Shown piece after piece: positions 11,331 to 21,958 of a DNA stretch of 64,000 nt. This stretch comes from Bombyx mori (lineage: Eukaryota; Arthropoda; Insecta; Lepidoptera; Bombycidae), in contig NC_085117.1 of the NCBI RefSeq assembly GCF_030269925.1, forward strand, positions 3,224,001-3,288,000, given 5' to 3'. A program made the translations under genes and the position numbers. Within the stretch, counting starts at the first letter, position 1. The number at the start of each line of letters is the position of its first letter. The notes beneath the pieces were generated by a model. It was given only the letters and a program-made list of their open reading frames with translations, had not been told where the DNA came from and did no database searches.

Positions 11331-11389
11331 AAAGACCTTCCATATCAGAATATCAGAAGTTCACGTATGATTTTAATGTTGGTTTCCAG

Positions 11390-12592
11390 CTGGAGCCTTT
11401 CGCCGAGGAGGAAGCTGAGGAGGTGCAGGACGAACGGAATCCGAAGGTCGTCTTCACGCCCGAGGAGACCCCGTCCCAGATGAACGGCTCCCCGCCGATG
11501 TTCAAGAACAAATCGAACTCCAACTTCGAGGACGCGACTTCGCCGAGCAAGGACTTCGCTCGTTCGGCCAGCGCGATCCAGGTCGCCCAGAACAACGAGC
11601 GCTTCCGAAAGGTCTCGACGCCAGCCTCCTCAAGGCACGGCCTGCAAAACATCTCCAGCCGGAGCCACTTGCCCTCGACCCCATCCCTGCTTGGATCCGT
11701 CCCGGAAGGCAAGGCCAGTCGCGTTAACTCGCAAGAGGCGTTCGGAAAGAAGCTAGCCATCCCCAAGACCCCTAAACGCAGCCCTTCCACGTCCAGTTTC
11801 CAGTACATGTCGACCCCCTTCCACGGATCAACGCTGTCCGCCTTCGAGAAGCCCAGCGAATTCGCTTCCCAGTTCAGCCTCAAGTCGGTAACGGACAGTC
11901 TCGCCCCGATCTCCTACTGCTGCGGCTGTAAAAAGAAAGAGGACGACCCCAAAAAGGAGCCGAATCGTTATTTCGACGTCCAGCTACTGAAGGACCCCAT
12001 TTATCTGGTCATACTTATATCTAATTGCACCTGTGCTATATCGTACACGAACTTCATAATATTAGTGCCGGCTTACGCCAATGAGTGCGGCTTCGACAAG
12101 TCTCTGGGCGCGTATTTGCTGTCGATCATATCCGCGTTGGATCTGGTCGGTCGGATCGGAGGCTCGGCTCTGTCCGACGTGGTTTCGACGCCGAAGCGTT
12201 ACTTTTTCATATTCGGTTTGCTGTTGTCCGGCGTCAGCTTGTCTCTGATACCGTTGGTGCGGAGCTATTCGGCTATTTCCGCGTTCTGCTCGATTTTCGG
12301 CATCGCTTCGGGCATCAACGTCGGCGTCACGGCCCTGGTCATGACCGAAATGCTGGGTACAGAGCGACTAATGTCCTCGTACGGGATCTCGTTGTTCATG
12401 AACGGGATCTTGCAGCTGATCGGGCCGCCGATCTGCGGCTTCTGGTTCGAATACGCGAAGTCATATAAGTCCTTGTTCCTGACCTTCGGGCTGATCCTGA
12501 TCGGAGGAGCTGCCCTGTGGGGACTCGTGCCCATCATCAATCGAAGGAGACGGCTGGCCGAACAAAACAAGCAAACCGTCGGGAAAGCTTAA
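11390..12592 (+). CDS. MCT-like transporter (SLC16), terminal exon B (TM7-12)
   Basis: Second, homologous last exon. The acceptor (ttggtttccag) ends at 11389; the frame opens in phase 0 with Leu-Glu-Pro-Phe and eight more codons before the GTG at 11423, which is internal and not a start. It encodes a longer Ser/Pro-rich loop and a block (STPFHGSTLSAFE..PSEFASQFSLKSV) nearly identical to exon A. A Cys-rich patch and six TM segments follow, with the same ALDLVGRIGG motif (Asp and Arg spaced by four, as in MCT1 TM8) and the same NGILQLIGPP in TM11. It ends in TAA. By eye it is roughly half identical to exon A across the TMs. No exon like the TM6 exon at 205-328, and no N-terminal half, was seen between 6293 and 11389. 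It is therefore probably an alternative last exon of the same gene; a separate duplicated gene with unseen small exons is the alternative. A Bm1 SINE ends 60 bp before the acceptor. Confidence 0.85.
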   Translation: MEPFAEEEAEEVQDERNPKVVFTPEETPSQMNGSPPMFKNKSNSNFEDATSPSKDFARSASAIQVAQNNERFRKVSTPASSRHGLQNISSRSHLPSTPSLLGSVPEGKASRVNSQEAFGKKLAIPKTPKRSPSTSSFQYMSTPFHGSTLSAFEKPSEFASQFSLKSVTDSLAPISYCCGCKKKEDDPKKEPNRYFDVQLLKDPIYLVILISNCTCAISYTNFIILVPAYANECGFDKSLGAYLLSIISALDLVGRIGGSALSDVVSTPKRYFFIFGLLLSGVSLSLIPLVRSYSAISAFCSIFGIASGINVGVTALVMTEMLGTERLMSSYGISLFMNGILQLIGPPICGFWFEYAKSYKSLFLTFGLILIGGAALWGLVPIINRRRRLAEQNKQTVGKA

Positions 12593-12648
12593 TTGTACAA
12601 TATACATTGCGCCTACAGAGCCTTCAATACAAGCAAATTGAAGCGACC

Positions 12649-12654
12649 AATAAA
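12649..12654 (+). terminator. Polyadenylation signal for MCT exon B
   Basis: AATAAA lies 57 bp after the stop codon of exon B, so transcripts ending here would have a very short 3' UTR. Confidence 0.6.
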
Positions 12655-13416
12655 CAGAATAGTTTCGAATCTCACAATTAGGAATATCCAGCCCAGGGAT
12701 TTCGATAGGAAACGAACTGGATTGGGTTTAAAAATTTTGTTTTTATTTGTAAATTTTTTGTCTTAAATCCCGAATATACTAACATCTTTAACTGTATTTT
12801 TACAGTCCTTAACATGGTCACACTATGTTCGGGGCTGCCAGTGTCTAGAGGACCAGTGTTCAATGTTTACTTAATTCTTTCGTAACTAAGAAATTAAACG
12901 TTAGTTTTGTCTTAATAATAATAGTATTTTAAGGTTTTTATACGAAAACTACTTATACATTCTTCAATTTTTTACTATTTGATTCGGAGTGGTCTATTAA
13001 AAAAAAATGTGCTAATGAAATTATAGATTAGTTTCGAATAGAGTAGCACGGTGAGTCTTTGATTGTGTCGTGCAGCCGGTCCAATGTTGTCAACTCGGAA
13101 AATCTGCCTAAATTTAGGGAAAATATTATTTTAGAGAGTCTAGAAAGAAACGAATTGAAGTTACATTAAATTTTGCTAAATCTATGTTGCTTAGGAACGA
13201 GATAAAGAAACATGTTCGGATGAGTATTAAAATACTATTTAGTACGTTTGTCTATAACGCCATCATGTGATCGCTTTATTTATAATCTTCGTTAATTGTA
13301 TAAACAAGATGGCGGTCTTTTTATTAGCGGGAAATCTTCAAACGCCCCCTTTGTGCCTTCCAAAGAAATATTGGTTGATAGCTAGCTTCAATGTAACTTG
13401 ATTTAGAAGGAAATTG

Positions 13417-13512
13417 TCTTCAAACCGGAACGCATTGCTGCTTCAAGGCAGAAATAGGCAGGGTGGTGGCACCTACCCGTACGGACTCACAAAACGTCCT
13501 ACCACCAGTAAT
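13417..13512 (-). mobile_element. Bm1 SINE fragment
   Basis: Short reverse Bm1 core: cttcaaaccggaacgcattg through cgtcctaccaccagtaa. Confidence 0.75.
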
Positions 13513-15034
13513 AATCGTTACATTAACTCGTACAGATATCATGTTAATGGGAGGGTAGTTGAATTAATTGAAACAGGCTAAAAGGTCAAGTTACCAATAG
13601 GCGTTAATACAGTGCAGAATATTAAGAGGAAAACCGTTTTCAATAAAAGTAAATGACAATATAATTAATTTTAGACTAAGTCAATTAAATGTGCGTTATA
13701 AGAAGATATCTTAAAAACTAATAATCGGAAATTTCAAAGGGGACCTCTGCGCAATAAGCGATACTTGTCAAATAAGAGAGAATTATCGAAAACGGTTCCC
13801 CTGAAAATAGTTAAATAAGGTTATGTACATATAAAAATACAATCGACTGGAAATCCTTTTTTTCTTGAAGTCGGTTAAAGAACCAGTTTCGCTGGTCCTT
13901 AGTTACATTCTATTCTTGGACTTACATAACACCTCTCCATCATGCCGCCATCACACGCTTATAAATATTTATATATGAATTGTATTTTGTGTTTTGCATT
14001 TTGTGCATATTTTAAATATGAATTTTAAAATTTTAAAATTATAACTGAGCGCATACTTCCCATGTTTGAATTATTGAATTTTTGTCATGATTTCAAATAA
14101 TGTAATAACGGTGTTTTTTTTTCCACATTCTCTTGCGTCGGGAATAAAACCAAAGATTCTAGAAGAAAACTTCCCACAATGTCTTCAAAGAAAGAAACTG
14201 CATAATAATTAAGGTACTATAAGGTCAATTTTCAGGCTTAGAACATAAATAGTTACCGTTGAATTCAAGCTTCGTAAACCCGCAATGTACACACACGTTG
14301 CCCGGGGGCGTTGAACTTCAGCTGAAGTATGTTTGTATTACATCGACTGCTATATATTTTATTTTATTGTATCACCAATTATGAACACATTTTGGTCGTG
14401 TTCTAAATCAATGACCTAATTATTTCTCAGGACCCAACGCGCTCTATCGTCGTCTCTTTCGCGCGTCGCTTCTAAAGAAGTGACGACGTCATAAATTGTA
14501 ATATTCTCTAGTTTAGTTTTACAAAAGACTCGAAATCTATTAACAGCGTTTCAAATGTTTTATAATTGCCAATTATGGAGACTGACATTGAATATAGTTT
14601 GCTAATACTGTTTGAAAAAATAAAACATTGCAAAGATCTTGATAAAGTCAAAAATGTATTTTAATTAATCGATTTTATGAATAATCGATACATCAATTAA
14701 TTGTAAACGATTAATATTAATTATTGTGCTTTTTAACGTGTTAACTAAGTCAATTCGTGAAAAGTGCCATTACGAAATTGTAAATAAAATTTTTTGTTAA
14801 CGCGAATGATCTCACGGAATATTTCAATGTATGAAGTTTTTTTTTTTTAAATTTTAAATTACTTATTTTATTCACAGTTTATAACTGGTTATATGATCTG
14901 GTCAAAAGAACTTCAAAAAGTACGTATACATTGCGTGCTGTAACCTTCAATGGAATCTTAAATTATTCAACCGGCACGGATTTTTTCTTTCTTTTTCCTA
15001 GCTAAGCTGATGGTCTAGAGAAACCATATCAGCG

Positions 15035-15190
15035 TAACCTTAACTAGTAGGTGAGCTCACGGGGCTCAAACTCGACGATGTTGCTAACACGAACCCTAGC
15101 AAGAGCCGTGCTTAGCAGAATCTACCGCGGGATCGGAAACGCGACCCACTGAGAGGATCCGGCGAGAAACTCAGTGGGCTGAGTGTGTGG
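15035..15190 (-). repeat. Interspersed repeat (gctcttgctagggctag family)
   Basis: Contains the reverse of ctcttgctagggctagtgtt and of ctgagtttctcgccgga. Related copies or fragments: 30690-30860 and 50225-50420 (+), 47690-47790, 49355-49460 and 51700-51830. Probably the 3' end of a retroelement; family not identified. Confidence 0.55.
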
Positions 15191-16611
15191 GTTAATTTAC
15201 TCGCCGAGCCCTACCGCCTATTTTTACCACGAAGCTATCTCGAGCTGATCGAATGGAACGGTCAGCGAATACGACATGGACTTAAAACATCTGTCGGAGT
15301 CAATCTAATTTTTTATATGAAAAGATATAAGATGATATTTGCGCACACATTATGTATAGCTTTACGCTTTTTCATTTGTCTTATAAAATATCACTTAAAT
15401 TATTTTAATTAAGGTACAATAATAACAAAAAAAACTTGTGCGATTTTTATGCAAGGGCCTAGTTTTTAAAAACGCTGCGATATTTGCTTGTATCATTTTA
15501 TCGCTATGTTAATCATATTCTAATTTAATGTAACGAATTTATATAATTTTATGTTTTATTGTCTGCGAGACTTAATTTTGTGTATAATCAATATACATAA
15601 TGATGTATAATACATATTTTATTCTGGAATGTGTTTTATTTTAAATCATTAATAATTATGTTTGTGGAGGGGAGGTTTCATTAGATTTCTTTGTATAAGA
15701 TTTTGACTGAATTCTAATGATCCCGTATATGGCGCGCGAGGTCATTGGAATAAAAACACCCAACCTATAATGGAGGAGACGGTTGGCGTTTATATAATGT
15801 CTGGGATCCTATTATCTTCAACTATGAAGATGGAAATCCAAGTCAAACAAACTGTATACCTCAAGATACTGTTAGTTCGTTCTGCGTGAAATGAAACGAA
15901 AAAATTAGTAATAATTTCATAGAAAAACAGACGGTAGTTAAATAAATATTCGCATGGCATCTCAAGAAAATCTTTAAGAAAATTGTGCCGGTAATCTGTC
16001 TAATTCTACAGGAGAATGAATGGAGAGGTTGGTGTTTTGAAATTTGGAACAGAGTTCCTTATGGGACGATGCGGAGGGGTACCTTAACCGGGAAAAAACG
16101 TTCGTAACGTAAGATTTTTATTAGGAATGCACACAGTGTACGACTTAACTTTGTAATAACGTACAAAAAATAACATTTTTTATCATTCATTGACCACGAT
16201 CTCAAAGCGTTCGTTTGCGCAATACACTAACTCTTATGCAAACAACCGTGAATGAAGTGTACCACAATAAGTTCGCACGTTACCGAATGACCGTAGGTTG
16301 TTGCGAAACCTCCAGTTTTACTTTCTTTCTACCTCGAAGAGAACTTAAAATTAATATTTTTAAAATAACGAACTTCGTTCCTATCCGGTGTCACACGACA
16401 CCACACATCATTTTTTTATCTATTCTTGTGATTGGACTGGAATTTGGAGGGACTTAAAAAAAGGGAGCTGACGAATCCTACAATGACATGAGAATGAATA
16501 GAGAGGTTGGTGTTTTGAAATAATTTATTATAATATACATAAACTGCATTTTTAGTGACATTAAATATCGTTTATACAGGAGCGTTTGAATACAGGATCC
16601 CAAATATAGTC

Positions 16612-16617
16612 TTTATT
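16612..16617 (-). terminator. Polyadenylation signal, zinc-finger gene
   Basis: TTTATT on the + strand is AATAAA on the - strand, about 30 bp after the zinc-finger stop codon. Confidence 0.6.
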
Positions 16618-16647
16618 AATTCATCAACATTATTATCATTATTTGCA

Positions 16648-16749
16648 TTATAAATTAGAAACGTTTTCTTGATAGTAATTATTTTCTTCGATTATCAACT
16701 TTTCTTTCTCGCAAACTTTCTTCAGATGTCGGGTTAGCATGCTACGGGA
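16648..16749 (-). CDS. ZAD-C2H2 zinc-finger protein, last exon
   Basis: Acceptor (poly-T then CAG, at 16750-16751 on the + strand) followed by 33 codons and TAA. Encodes SRSMLTRHLKKVCEKEK and an Asn/Glu-rich tail. With the end of the preceding exon it completes the ninth finger, CYRCPKTFK+SRSMLTRHLKKVC, a C2HC variant. Phase 0 matches the preceding exon exactly. Too short to stand out as an open frame alone; the acceptor, phase and finger completion support it. Confidence 0.8.
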   Translation of the reverse strand, partial: SRSMLTRHLKKVCEKEKLIIEENNYYQENVSNL

Positions 16750-16911
16750 CTGAAAAAAAAACGCTAATATTACGGATAATATTGAAACCGTGCAGGAGGG
16801 GGTTGGGGGGAGGAGCCAGAAAGTTCTTCAAAAACGCATCAAGGATGTGCTCGAGACGAGATTTTTTTAATTTTTTTTATTGCTTAGATACCCATCTAAG
16901 AAATAAAAAAA

Positions 16912-17142
16912 ATGGGTGGACGAGCTCACAGCCCACCTGGTGTTAAGTGGTTACTGGAGCCCATAGACATCTACGACGTAAATGCACCACCCACCTTGAG
17001 ATATAAATTCTAGGGTCTCAAGTATAGTTACAACGGCTGCCCCACCCTTCAAACCGAAACGCATTACCGCTTCACAGCAGAAACAGGCAAGGTGGTGGTA
17101 CCTACCCGCGCGGACTCACAAGACATCCTACCACCAGAACGT
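16912..17142 (-). mobile_element. Bm1 SINE, 5'-truncated
   Basis: Reverse Bm1 from gggtggacgagctcacagcc to catcctaccaccag, inside the last intron of the zinc-finger gene and in the same orientation as the gene. Confidence 0.9.
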
Positions 17143-17196
17143 AAACTGTCAGCTCGACTCTTGATCAGGATATTAAACGCCCCTGTTCGCACGTAC

Positions 17197-17410
17197 CTTA
17201 AAAGTCTTCGGGCACCGGTAGCATATGAAGACCTCTTTGGCTCTGCTCGGGTCGTGGGTCGCCACGTGTCGCACCCAAGACTTTCGATTCGTGTACCTAG
17301 CGTCGCAGACTTCGCAACAGAAGTCCTTCGTCGCCGAGTGGACGGCGGCCATGTGCGATTCCAGGGAGCGTTTCGTAGGACACAGCCTGTTGCACGCCCG
17401 ACAGGCGAAA
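17197..17410 (-). CDS. ZAD-C2H2 zinc-finger protein, exon with fingers 7-9
   Basis: Acceptor TTTTAG and donor AAG|GTACGT on the - strand. Encodes finger 7 (CRACNRLCPTKRSLESHMAAVH), finger 8 (CEVCDARYTNRKSWVRHVATH) and the first half of finger 9 (CYRCPKTFK). One base completes the codon from the previous exon; the exon ends on a full codon. C2H2 arrays of this kind bind DNA in the nucleus; with a ZAD at the N-terminus the protein is probably one of the expanded insect ZAD-ZNF transcription factors or chromatin-boundary proteins. A Bm1 SINE (16912-17142) occupies much of the intron to the last exon. Confidence 0.85.
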
Positions 17411-17549
17411 CTAAAATCGGGAAACACCCTTTTATTCGAAGGCGGCTAAACGCTCGTCTGGTCAGTGGGACTCAAAAGTTGGTACAGTACTTTTGGAGCG
17501 ATTCTTAAGGGAATAAAATTGAAATCCTTAGAACATTGGTTCGAAATGG

Positions 17550-17830
17550 GCATTGCTTAGACGAATGGACTAGTTGACGCCCCATTTGGAGTTAAGTCGT
17601 AGATGTCACTACGTGAACGCAGCCGCTAACGTTTGACATGGCATCTAAGACTCAGTTCTCCAGTACGACGGCTCAATACAGATTCTGTGACCGCTTTTCG
17701 GCTGAAATAGGCAGGATCGCAATCTGGGAATGTGGAAATCGAATCCACGACCCTCGGGACAACAGTCACTGCTACTGCATCACAGAGTTAGTTTACGTTA
17801 ACCCAAACCAAGCATCGATATAAATTGTTT
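17550..17830 (-). mobile_element. Ancient diverged SINE
   Basis: Recognisable but degraded Bm1-like words (aatggactagttgacgcccc; gctgaaataggcaggat) followed by a tRNA-like B-box (aatcgaatccacgaccctcg). In a zinc-finger-gene intron. Confidence 0.5.
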
Positions 17831-18149
17831 TAACAAGTAAATACTTTTTCGCGAGGGTAGCGTCAGACGCCTCACTCGGGGTCGTTGACCCGCTTCAGTT
17901 CATTCTTAATTTTCGTTACATTACGCGCAACGTTAAATGGGCATAAAAAAAAAAAAATTATTCAATAAAAAAAAAAGTGTTAACTCCATCACTAAATTGC
18001 CTTGCTCTAAATTTGCTATTTTTTCGTGTGCCCGTGACAAATTTCGAATTGTGATTAAAAATTATTTTTATGATTAAACTAAAATCATTGAGGTCGCATT
18101 GCGTCATATATATATATGTATATAGGATCAAATGATAGGATGTACGTAC

Positions 18150-18372
18150 ACAGTCTGCTGATGTGCAAAAGTATTCCTCTTATGGGCCATAAGACTCTTC
18201 CGGCTGTTGTACGTGACGTCACACGTCTCACAATGATGCAGCGCTGTGACGTCATCATGCTTCTTCTTGTGCTGGTTCAGGGTGTACGGGCTGCTGAATG
18301 TCGAGGGGCATTTGTCGCAGTTGAACTTTCTGTTGATGTGTTTACTGTAATCGAAGCGTGACAAGTGACGTT
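18150..18372 (-). CDS. ZAD-C2H2 zinc-finger protein, exon with fingers 4 (end)-6
   Basis: Encodes the end of finger 4 (RH), then finger 5 (CDKCPSTFSSPYTLNQHKKKH) and finger 6 (CETCDVTYNSRKSLMAHKRN + TFAH). The donor GT|GTACGT leaves two bases, which fit the one-base start of the exon at 17410. At the 5' side the acceptor TTAG is followed by AACGTCAC; the zinc-finger frame needs two bases before CGT CAC here, but the previous exon already ends with two bases of a codon. The join is thus one base too long. With a single A the codons would read Met-Ile-Arg-His and complete finger 4 perfectly (H-x3-H). See the finding on this frameshift. Confidence 0.8.
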
Positions 18373-18717
18373 CTAAGTCCGGGGCCCGCGCGCGACGAAT
18401 GGGCGGTGAGGTCTTGAGGCTCCAACTTACTGGTTGATACTAGAACGTTATCTATATTTCTGACGTGAACCAATAATCCTAGGTATGCAAAATCTTACAT
18501 AACAAGATGCGTGCCAAAATTCATGTCTACGAATTCTGGTAACCACTTACTATCAGGTGTACCTAAGTCAGGCTCGTTTGCCAATGTAGCTCAAACAACT
18601 GACGCACAGCTAATTTCAGTAAATAGTTTTAATTACAAATGATCATTCTTTTCTCTTTATACCTTGACGATTTAGATATCTCCCATTATACTACCACCAA
18701 CTAAACCCAATACTCAC

Positions 18718-18843
18718 ATCATATGTGTCCGGACCGCTCCCTGGTTGCTGTAGCTCTTCCCGCAGACGCTGCACGAATACGTGCGGTTATTGTTCTTCTG
18801 ATTGTGGAATCTCTTTAAGTGCTGTTTCAAATTTGTCGTATCC
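18718..18843 (-). CDS. ZAD-C2H2 zinc-finger protein, exon with fingers 3 (end)-4
   Basis: Acceptor TTATAG, donor AT|GTGAGT. The first base completes Met with the preceding exon; then DTTNLKQHLKRFH ends finger 3 and CSVCGKSYSNQGAVRTHM makes most of finger 4. Phase agrees exactly with the exon at 19708-19871. Missed by simple open-frame scans because it is short. Confidence 0.85.
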
Positions 18844-19009
18844 CTATAAGTTATAGAGACAAATGCTGTACCTCCATCTTAATATAAATGAATGTTCTTG
18901 TTCGTTTGTCCTGTGCTTGTTCCTGGACCATTCGTCTGGTGGCGGTGAATCTTTATACAGTTTCTACCGTAATTTTAGGCACAACTGTAGTTTCATTACT
19001 ACTAGTACC

Positions 19010-19255
19010 ACTTTTTTTTTATTGCTTGGATGGGTGGACGAGCTCACAGCCCACCTGGTGTTAAGTGGTTACTGTAGCCCATAGACATCTACAACATAAA
19101 TGCGCCACCCACCTTGAGACATGAGTTCTAAGGTCTCAAGTATAGTTATAACGGCTGCGGCACCCTTCAAACCGAAACGCATCACTCCTTCACGGCAGAA
19201 ATAGGCATGGTGGTGGTACCTCGCGGAGTCTCAAGAGGTTCTACCACCAGTAACC
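19010..19255 (-). mobile_element. Bm1 SINE, 5'-truncated
   Basis: Reverse Bm1 from ttgcttggatgggtggacga to ttctaccaccagtaa, in the intron between the exons at 18843 and 19708. Confidence 0.9.
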
Positions 19256-19707
19256 ACATCTATTGCAATTCTTGCGTTCAATAAACCATTAGTAAGACCC
19301 TACTAATGGTTTATTGTTCGCATTGTGGCTTACATACCCTGGGGTGTACACGGGCAAACGCGGATACCGGTTTAAATACACGTGTCTCACTAGTCCATAA
19401 AAAAGTCTATTAAGAACTGAGCAAATAATAGTAGTTAGTAAAGACAAAACAGCTGCTGATCAATGTCGTCAATGTATACCATTACATTCCTGTATCAAAA
19501 CTCTATTTTTGGGACAAAGACAAGTCTGTTCCCACGAAAAACTGTAAGCGCCCACACCTCAAATATATATTGACCGATTAAATTCATTACCTACACACAT
19601 GTTTCATTTTTTACTCTTTCCCAAGAACTGTCATTACTCATACACGGAGTCTAGCTAATTCCGCGAAATAGTCAACATGCCAAATGAGGGTTCAGTCTAA
19701 AACTCAC

Positions 19708-19871
19708 ATGAAAATCCTTCCGCACAAGTGACAAGGGACTTGCGTACCGTTCGCGTCGACTTTAACCCGTCGTCTAGAACGTTCTAGACTATGAGTCTTG
19801 CTGTGCGCGCGCAATACGGACGCACACGCAAAACGCAGGGTGCACACCTCGCAACGATATTCACCGTTTGA
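19708..19871 (-). CDS. ZAD-C2H2 zinc-finger protein, exon with fingers 2-3 (start)
   Basis: Acceptor AACAG, donor AT|GTGAGT. Encodes SNGEYRCEVCTLRFACASVL plus RAHSKTH (finger 2), a basic linker (RSRRRVKVDANG) and CHLCGRIF, the first half of finger 3, which continues as M+DTTNLKQH in the next exon. Opens in phase 0, matching the exon at 20629. Confidence 0.85.
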
Positions 19872-20628
19872 CTGTTAACCGGAGAAATTTATGTATACAA
19901 ATCTACGTATTATATTTAAATTAAAATGAATGTTCATATTTTGTAGATACTTAAACCAATAGTACGATTTTTCTATTAGAAGTACAAGGAGTTCAATTCT
20001 GTAGTATCATCAATATACGATTTTATTCATACAATTTCAGTCGTCACTAATAAATTTTAAAAACCACTTTTCCCCTGTGTTGTACAAACATAAGAGAGAT
20101 ATAATAATATATAATAACAAGTATATTTCGATCCAGAATACTAAATATTTTTAATAAAGATATCAGAGTCGAATTAATCGAAAATCAAAGACATATCTCT
20201 TAGAAATATAGTCAGGATCCACACTGGATGAGCAAGACGATTCAAAATAGGAATCGTCTGTGCCACAAAAAAGCATCAAAATTAGATTGATGACAGATTA
20301 AAAATAACCGATTGGTTTATTTCTATAATCAAGTAGCTAATGCGGGTAGATAGCGTAGACAGCAGTGCAAATGCAGTAAATGAAGTTGAAAAAGCAAATC
20401 ATGTAGGCCCAAGATGCGTAATCACAAGGTTTTTAAGATGTCCATCTTAGAGAAGGGTGAGAGATCTTAAATTCAGATTGCGAGGATGATAGCAGTGGCT
20501 CAGTGGGGTTGTAGTTTTGATATGCCAGTTAGACCTAATTCCTCAGTCCGAAAACCCTTCATATTCTAACGTTAAATTCTAACGAGTCTTTACCACTAAG
20601 ATATTAAAATGCACACAGATAGCATTAC
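19872..20628. other. Zinc-finger-gene intron, no feature
   Basis: AT-rich intron between the exons at 19871 and 20629; nothing recognised. Confidence 0.5.
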
Positions 20629-21232
20629 CTCTTCGTGTCTCATCATATGCGCCTGATAAGTGTCCTTAAATAGGAATCCAACAGCGCAATTATAACATTT
20701 GAATTCCGCCTCTAAATACTTCTTCCCTTTCCTCATAGCGTCCAAAACCGCTTTCTGCTCTTCTAGATCAGTTAAAATCTTTTTCTGCCTCTTGTTTTTG
20801 ACCTTCCTCGTTTTCGTATCGTCCAATTTAGCTGATCCCTCATTTCCATCATCATTTATCATCTGCACGTGATCTTCAATAAATTCATTTTGAATTTTTA
20901 TTTGTTCTGGCACGCTACCTTCGATTTCGCCATCAATATTATCATCGTCCAAAACGTTTAAAGCGTTAGCACCTTTATCAACAATCGGATTATCGTTGCC
21001 GTAAAATTCATTTAGCGCATCTAGATCTTCGTAGTAATCAATGTAATTCCTTTCATCTTGCAGCTGGTGTACGTGATAATCATCTGCGTCTTTACGATTT
21101 TCGTCCAAATTTCGTTCATCACAAACGTATTGGGAGCTATACCCGGTCTGTAAGGTTTGGCATGAGTCAGACTTCGGGCACAGTATGTGGCATTCCGTGT
21201 CGGTTCTTTGCAAACGTATAGGAACATCTTCA
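20629..21232 (-). CDS. ZAD-C2H2 zinc-finger protein, acidic linker exon and finger 1
   Basis: Acceptor ATTTGCAG, donor GAG|GTAATG. About 200 codons. The first 140 are a low-complexity acidic linker (many Asp, Glu and Asn). A basic patch RKVKNKRQKK follows, then CYNCAVGFLFKDTYQAHMMR plus H as finger 1, ending MMRHEE in phase 0 and joining SNGEYRCEVC in the next exon. The acidic linker between ZAD and fingers is usual in this family. The first base completes a Ser codon with the ZAD exon at 22505. The TTG at 21213 is not a start; the frame continues to the acceptor. Confidence 0.85.
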
Positions 21233-21349
21233 CTGCAAATACATTGATTAAAAACTGTATTGTGAGCACCTGTTATCGAAATAAATTATCAACTGATGTT
21301 AGGACGTCTTGTCGTAAATTAATAATCATAATAAACAAATAAAAAAAAA

Positions 21350-21587
21350 GACGTCTTGTCAGTCCGCACGGTTAGGTACCACCATCCTGCTTATTACTGA
21401 ACTGAAGCAGTAATTAGTTACGGTTTGAAGGGTGATGCAACCGTTCTACTGTAAAAACTGAGCCGTTAGAACTAATATCTCAAGGTAGGTGGCGGCATTT
21501 GCGTTGTGGACGTCTATAGGCTCCGGTAATCACTTAACACCAGGTGGATCGTGAGCTCGTGCACCGATTGAAGCAATAAAAAAGTCC
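21350..21587 (+). mobile_element. Bm1 SINE, 5'-truncated
   Basis: Forward Bm1 (gacgtcttgtcagtccgcac through ttgaagcaataaaaaag), moderately diverged, in the intron between the ZAD exon and the acidic exon. Confidence 0.85.
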
Positions 21588-21849
21588 CAATACGATAAGC
21601 TAAAGGTTGTTTAATTAATAATTAATGTTTAATTAATATGTACATTATTATGACGTATTCATATTTTAATTACTTTGTTTGAGAGATACTTTTTTGTGGA
21701 ATAATTTAACGAAATATCAATAAAAATAAAGAATGTCACTATATAATTTTGTTTTTTATTTGTCCTGGGTAAAAAACTAAGTTCCCGTTTTTATTTTTGC
21801 CTATTTAAGCATTTGCCCCTTATAGGCTGATAAAATTAGGCCAACCCTA

Positions 21850-21958
21850 ATGCTAACTCAAATTTGTATGCAGTTGGAAAACAGCCCCTAGCGGCAAACT
21901 CCATACAAATTTGAATTAACTTTTACGCTATCGAAAACGTTAAAAAACTCACACTAAG
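21850..21958. mobile_element. Palindromic MITE (cttagtgcgag family), partial
   Basis: Shares aactcaaatttgtatgcagt, cccctagcggcaaac and a right end aacgttaaaaaactcacact with the copies at 36437, 50032 and 31938. Left terminal repeat eroded. Confidence 0.6.

Larger units (their letters stand above)
12655..16611. other. Intergenic region between convergent genes
   Basis: Lies between the MCT 3' end and the zinc-finger gene 3' end. Apart from the two repeats listed separately (13417 and 15035) it is AT-rich. Short open frames (e.g. 15185-15412, 16215-16457) show no recognisable domain. Similar segments near 16010-16040 and 16480-16520 (gaatgaatrgagaggttggt) suggest an unclassified repeat. Confidence 0.45.
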
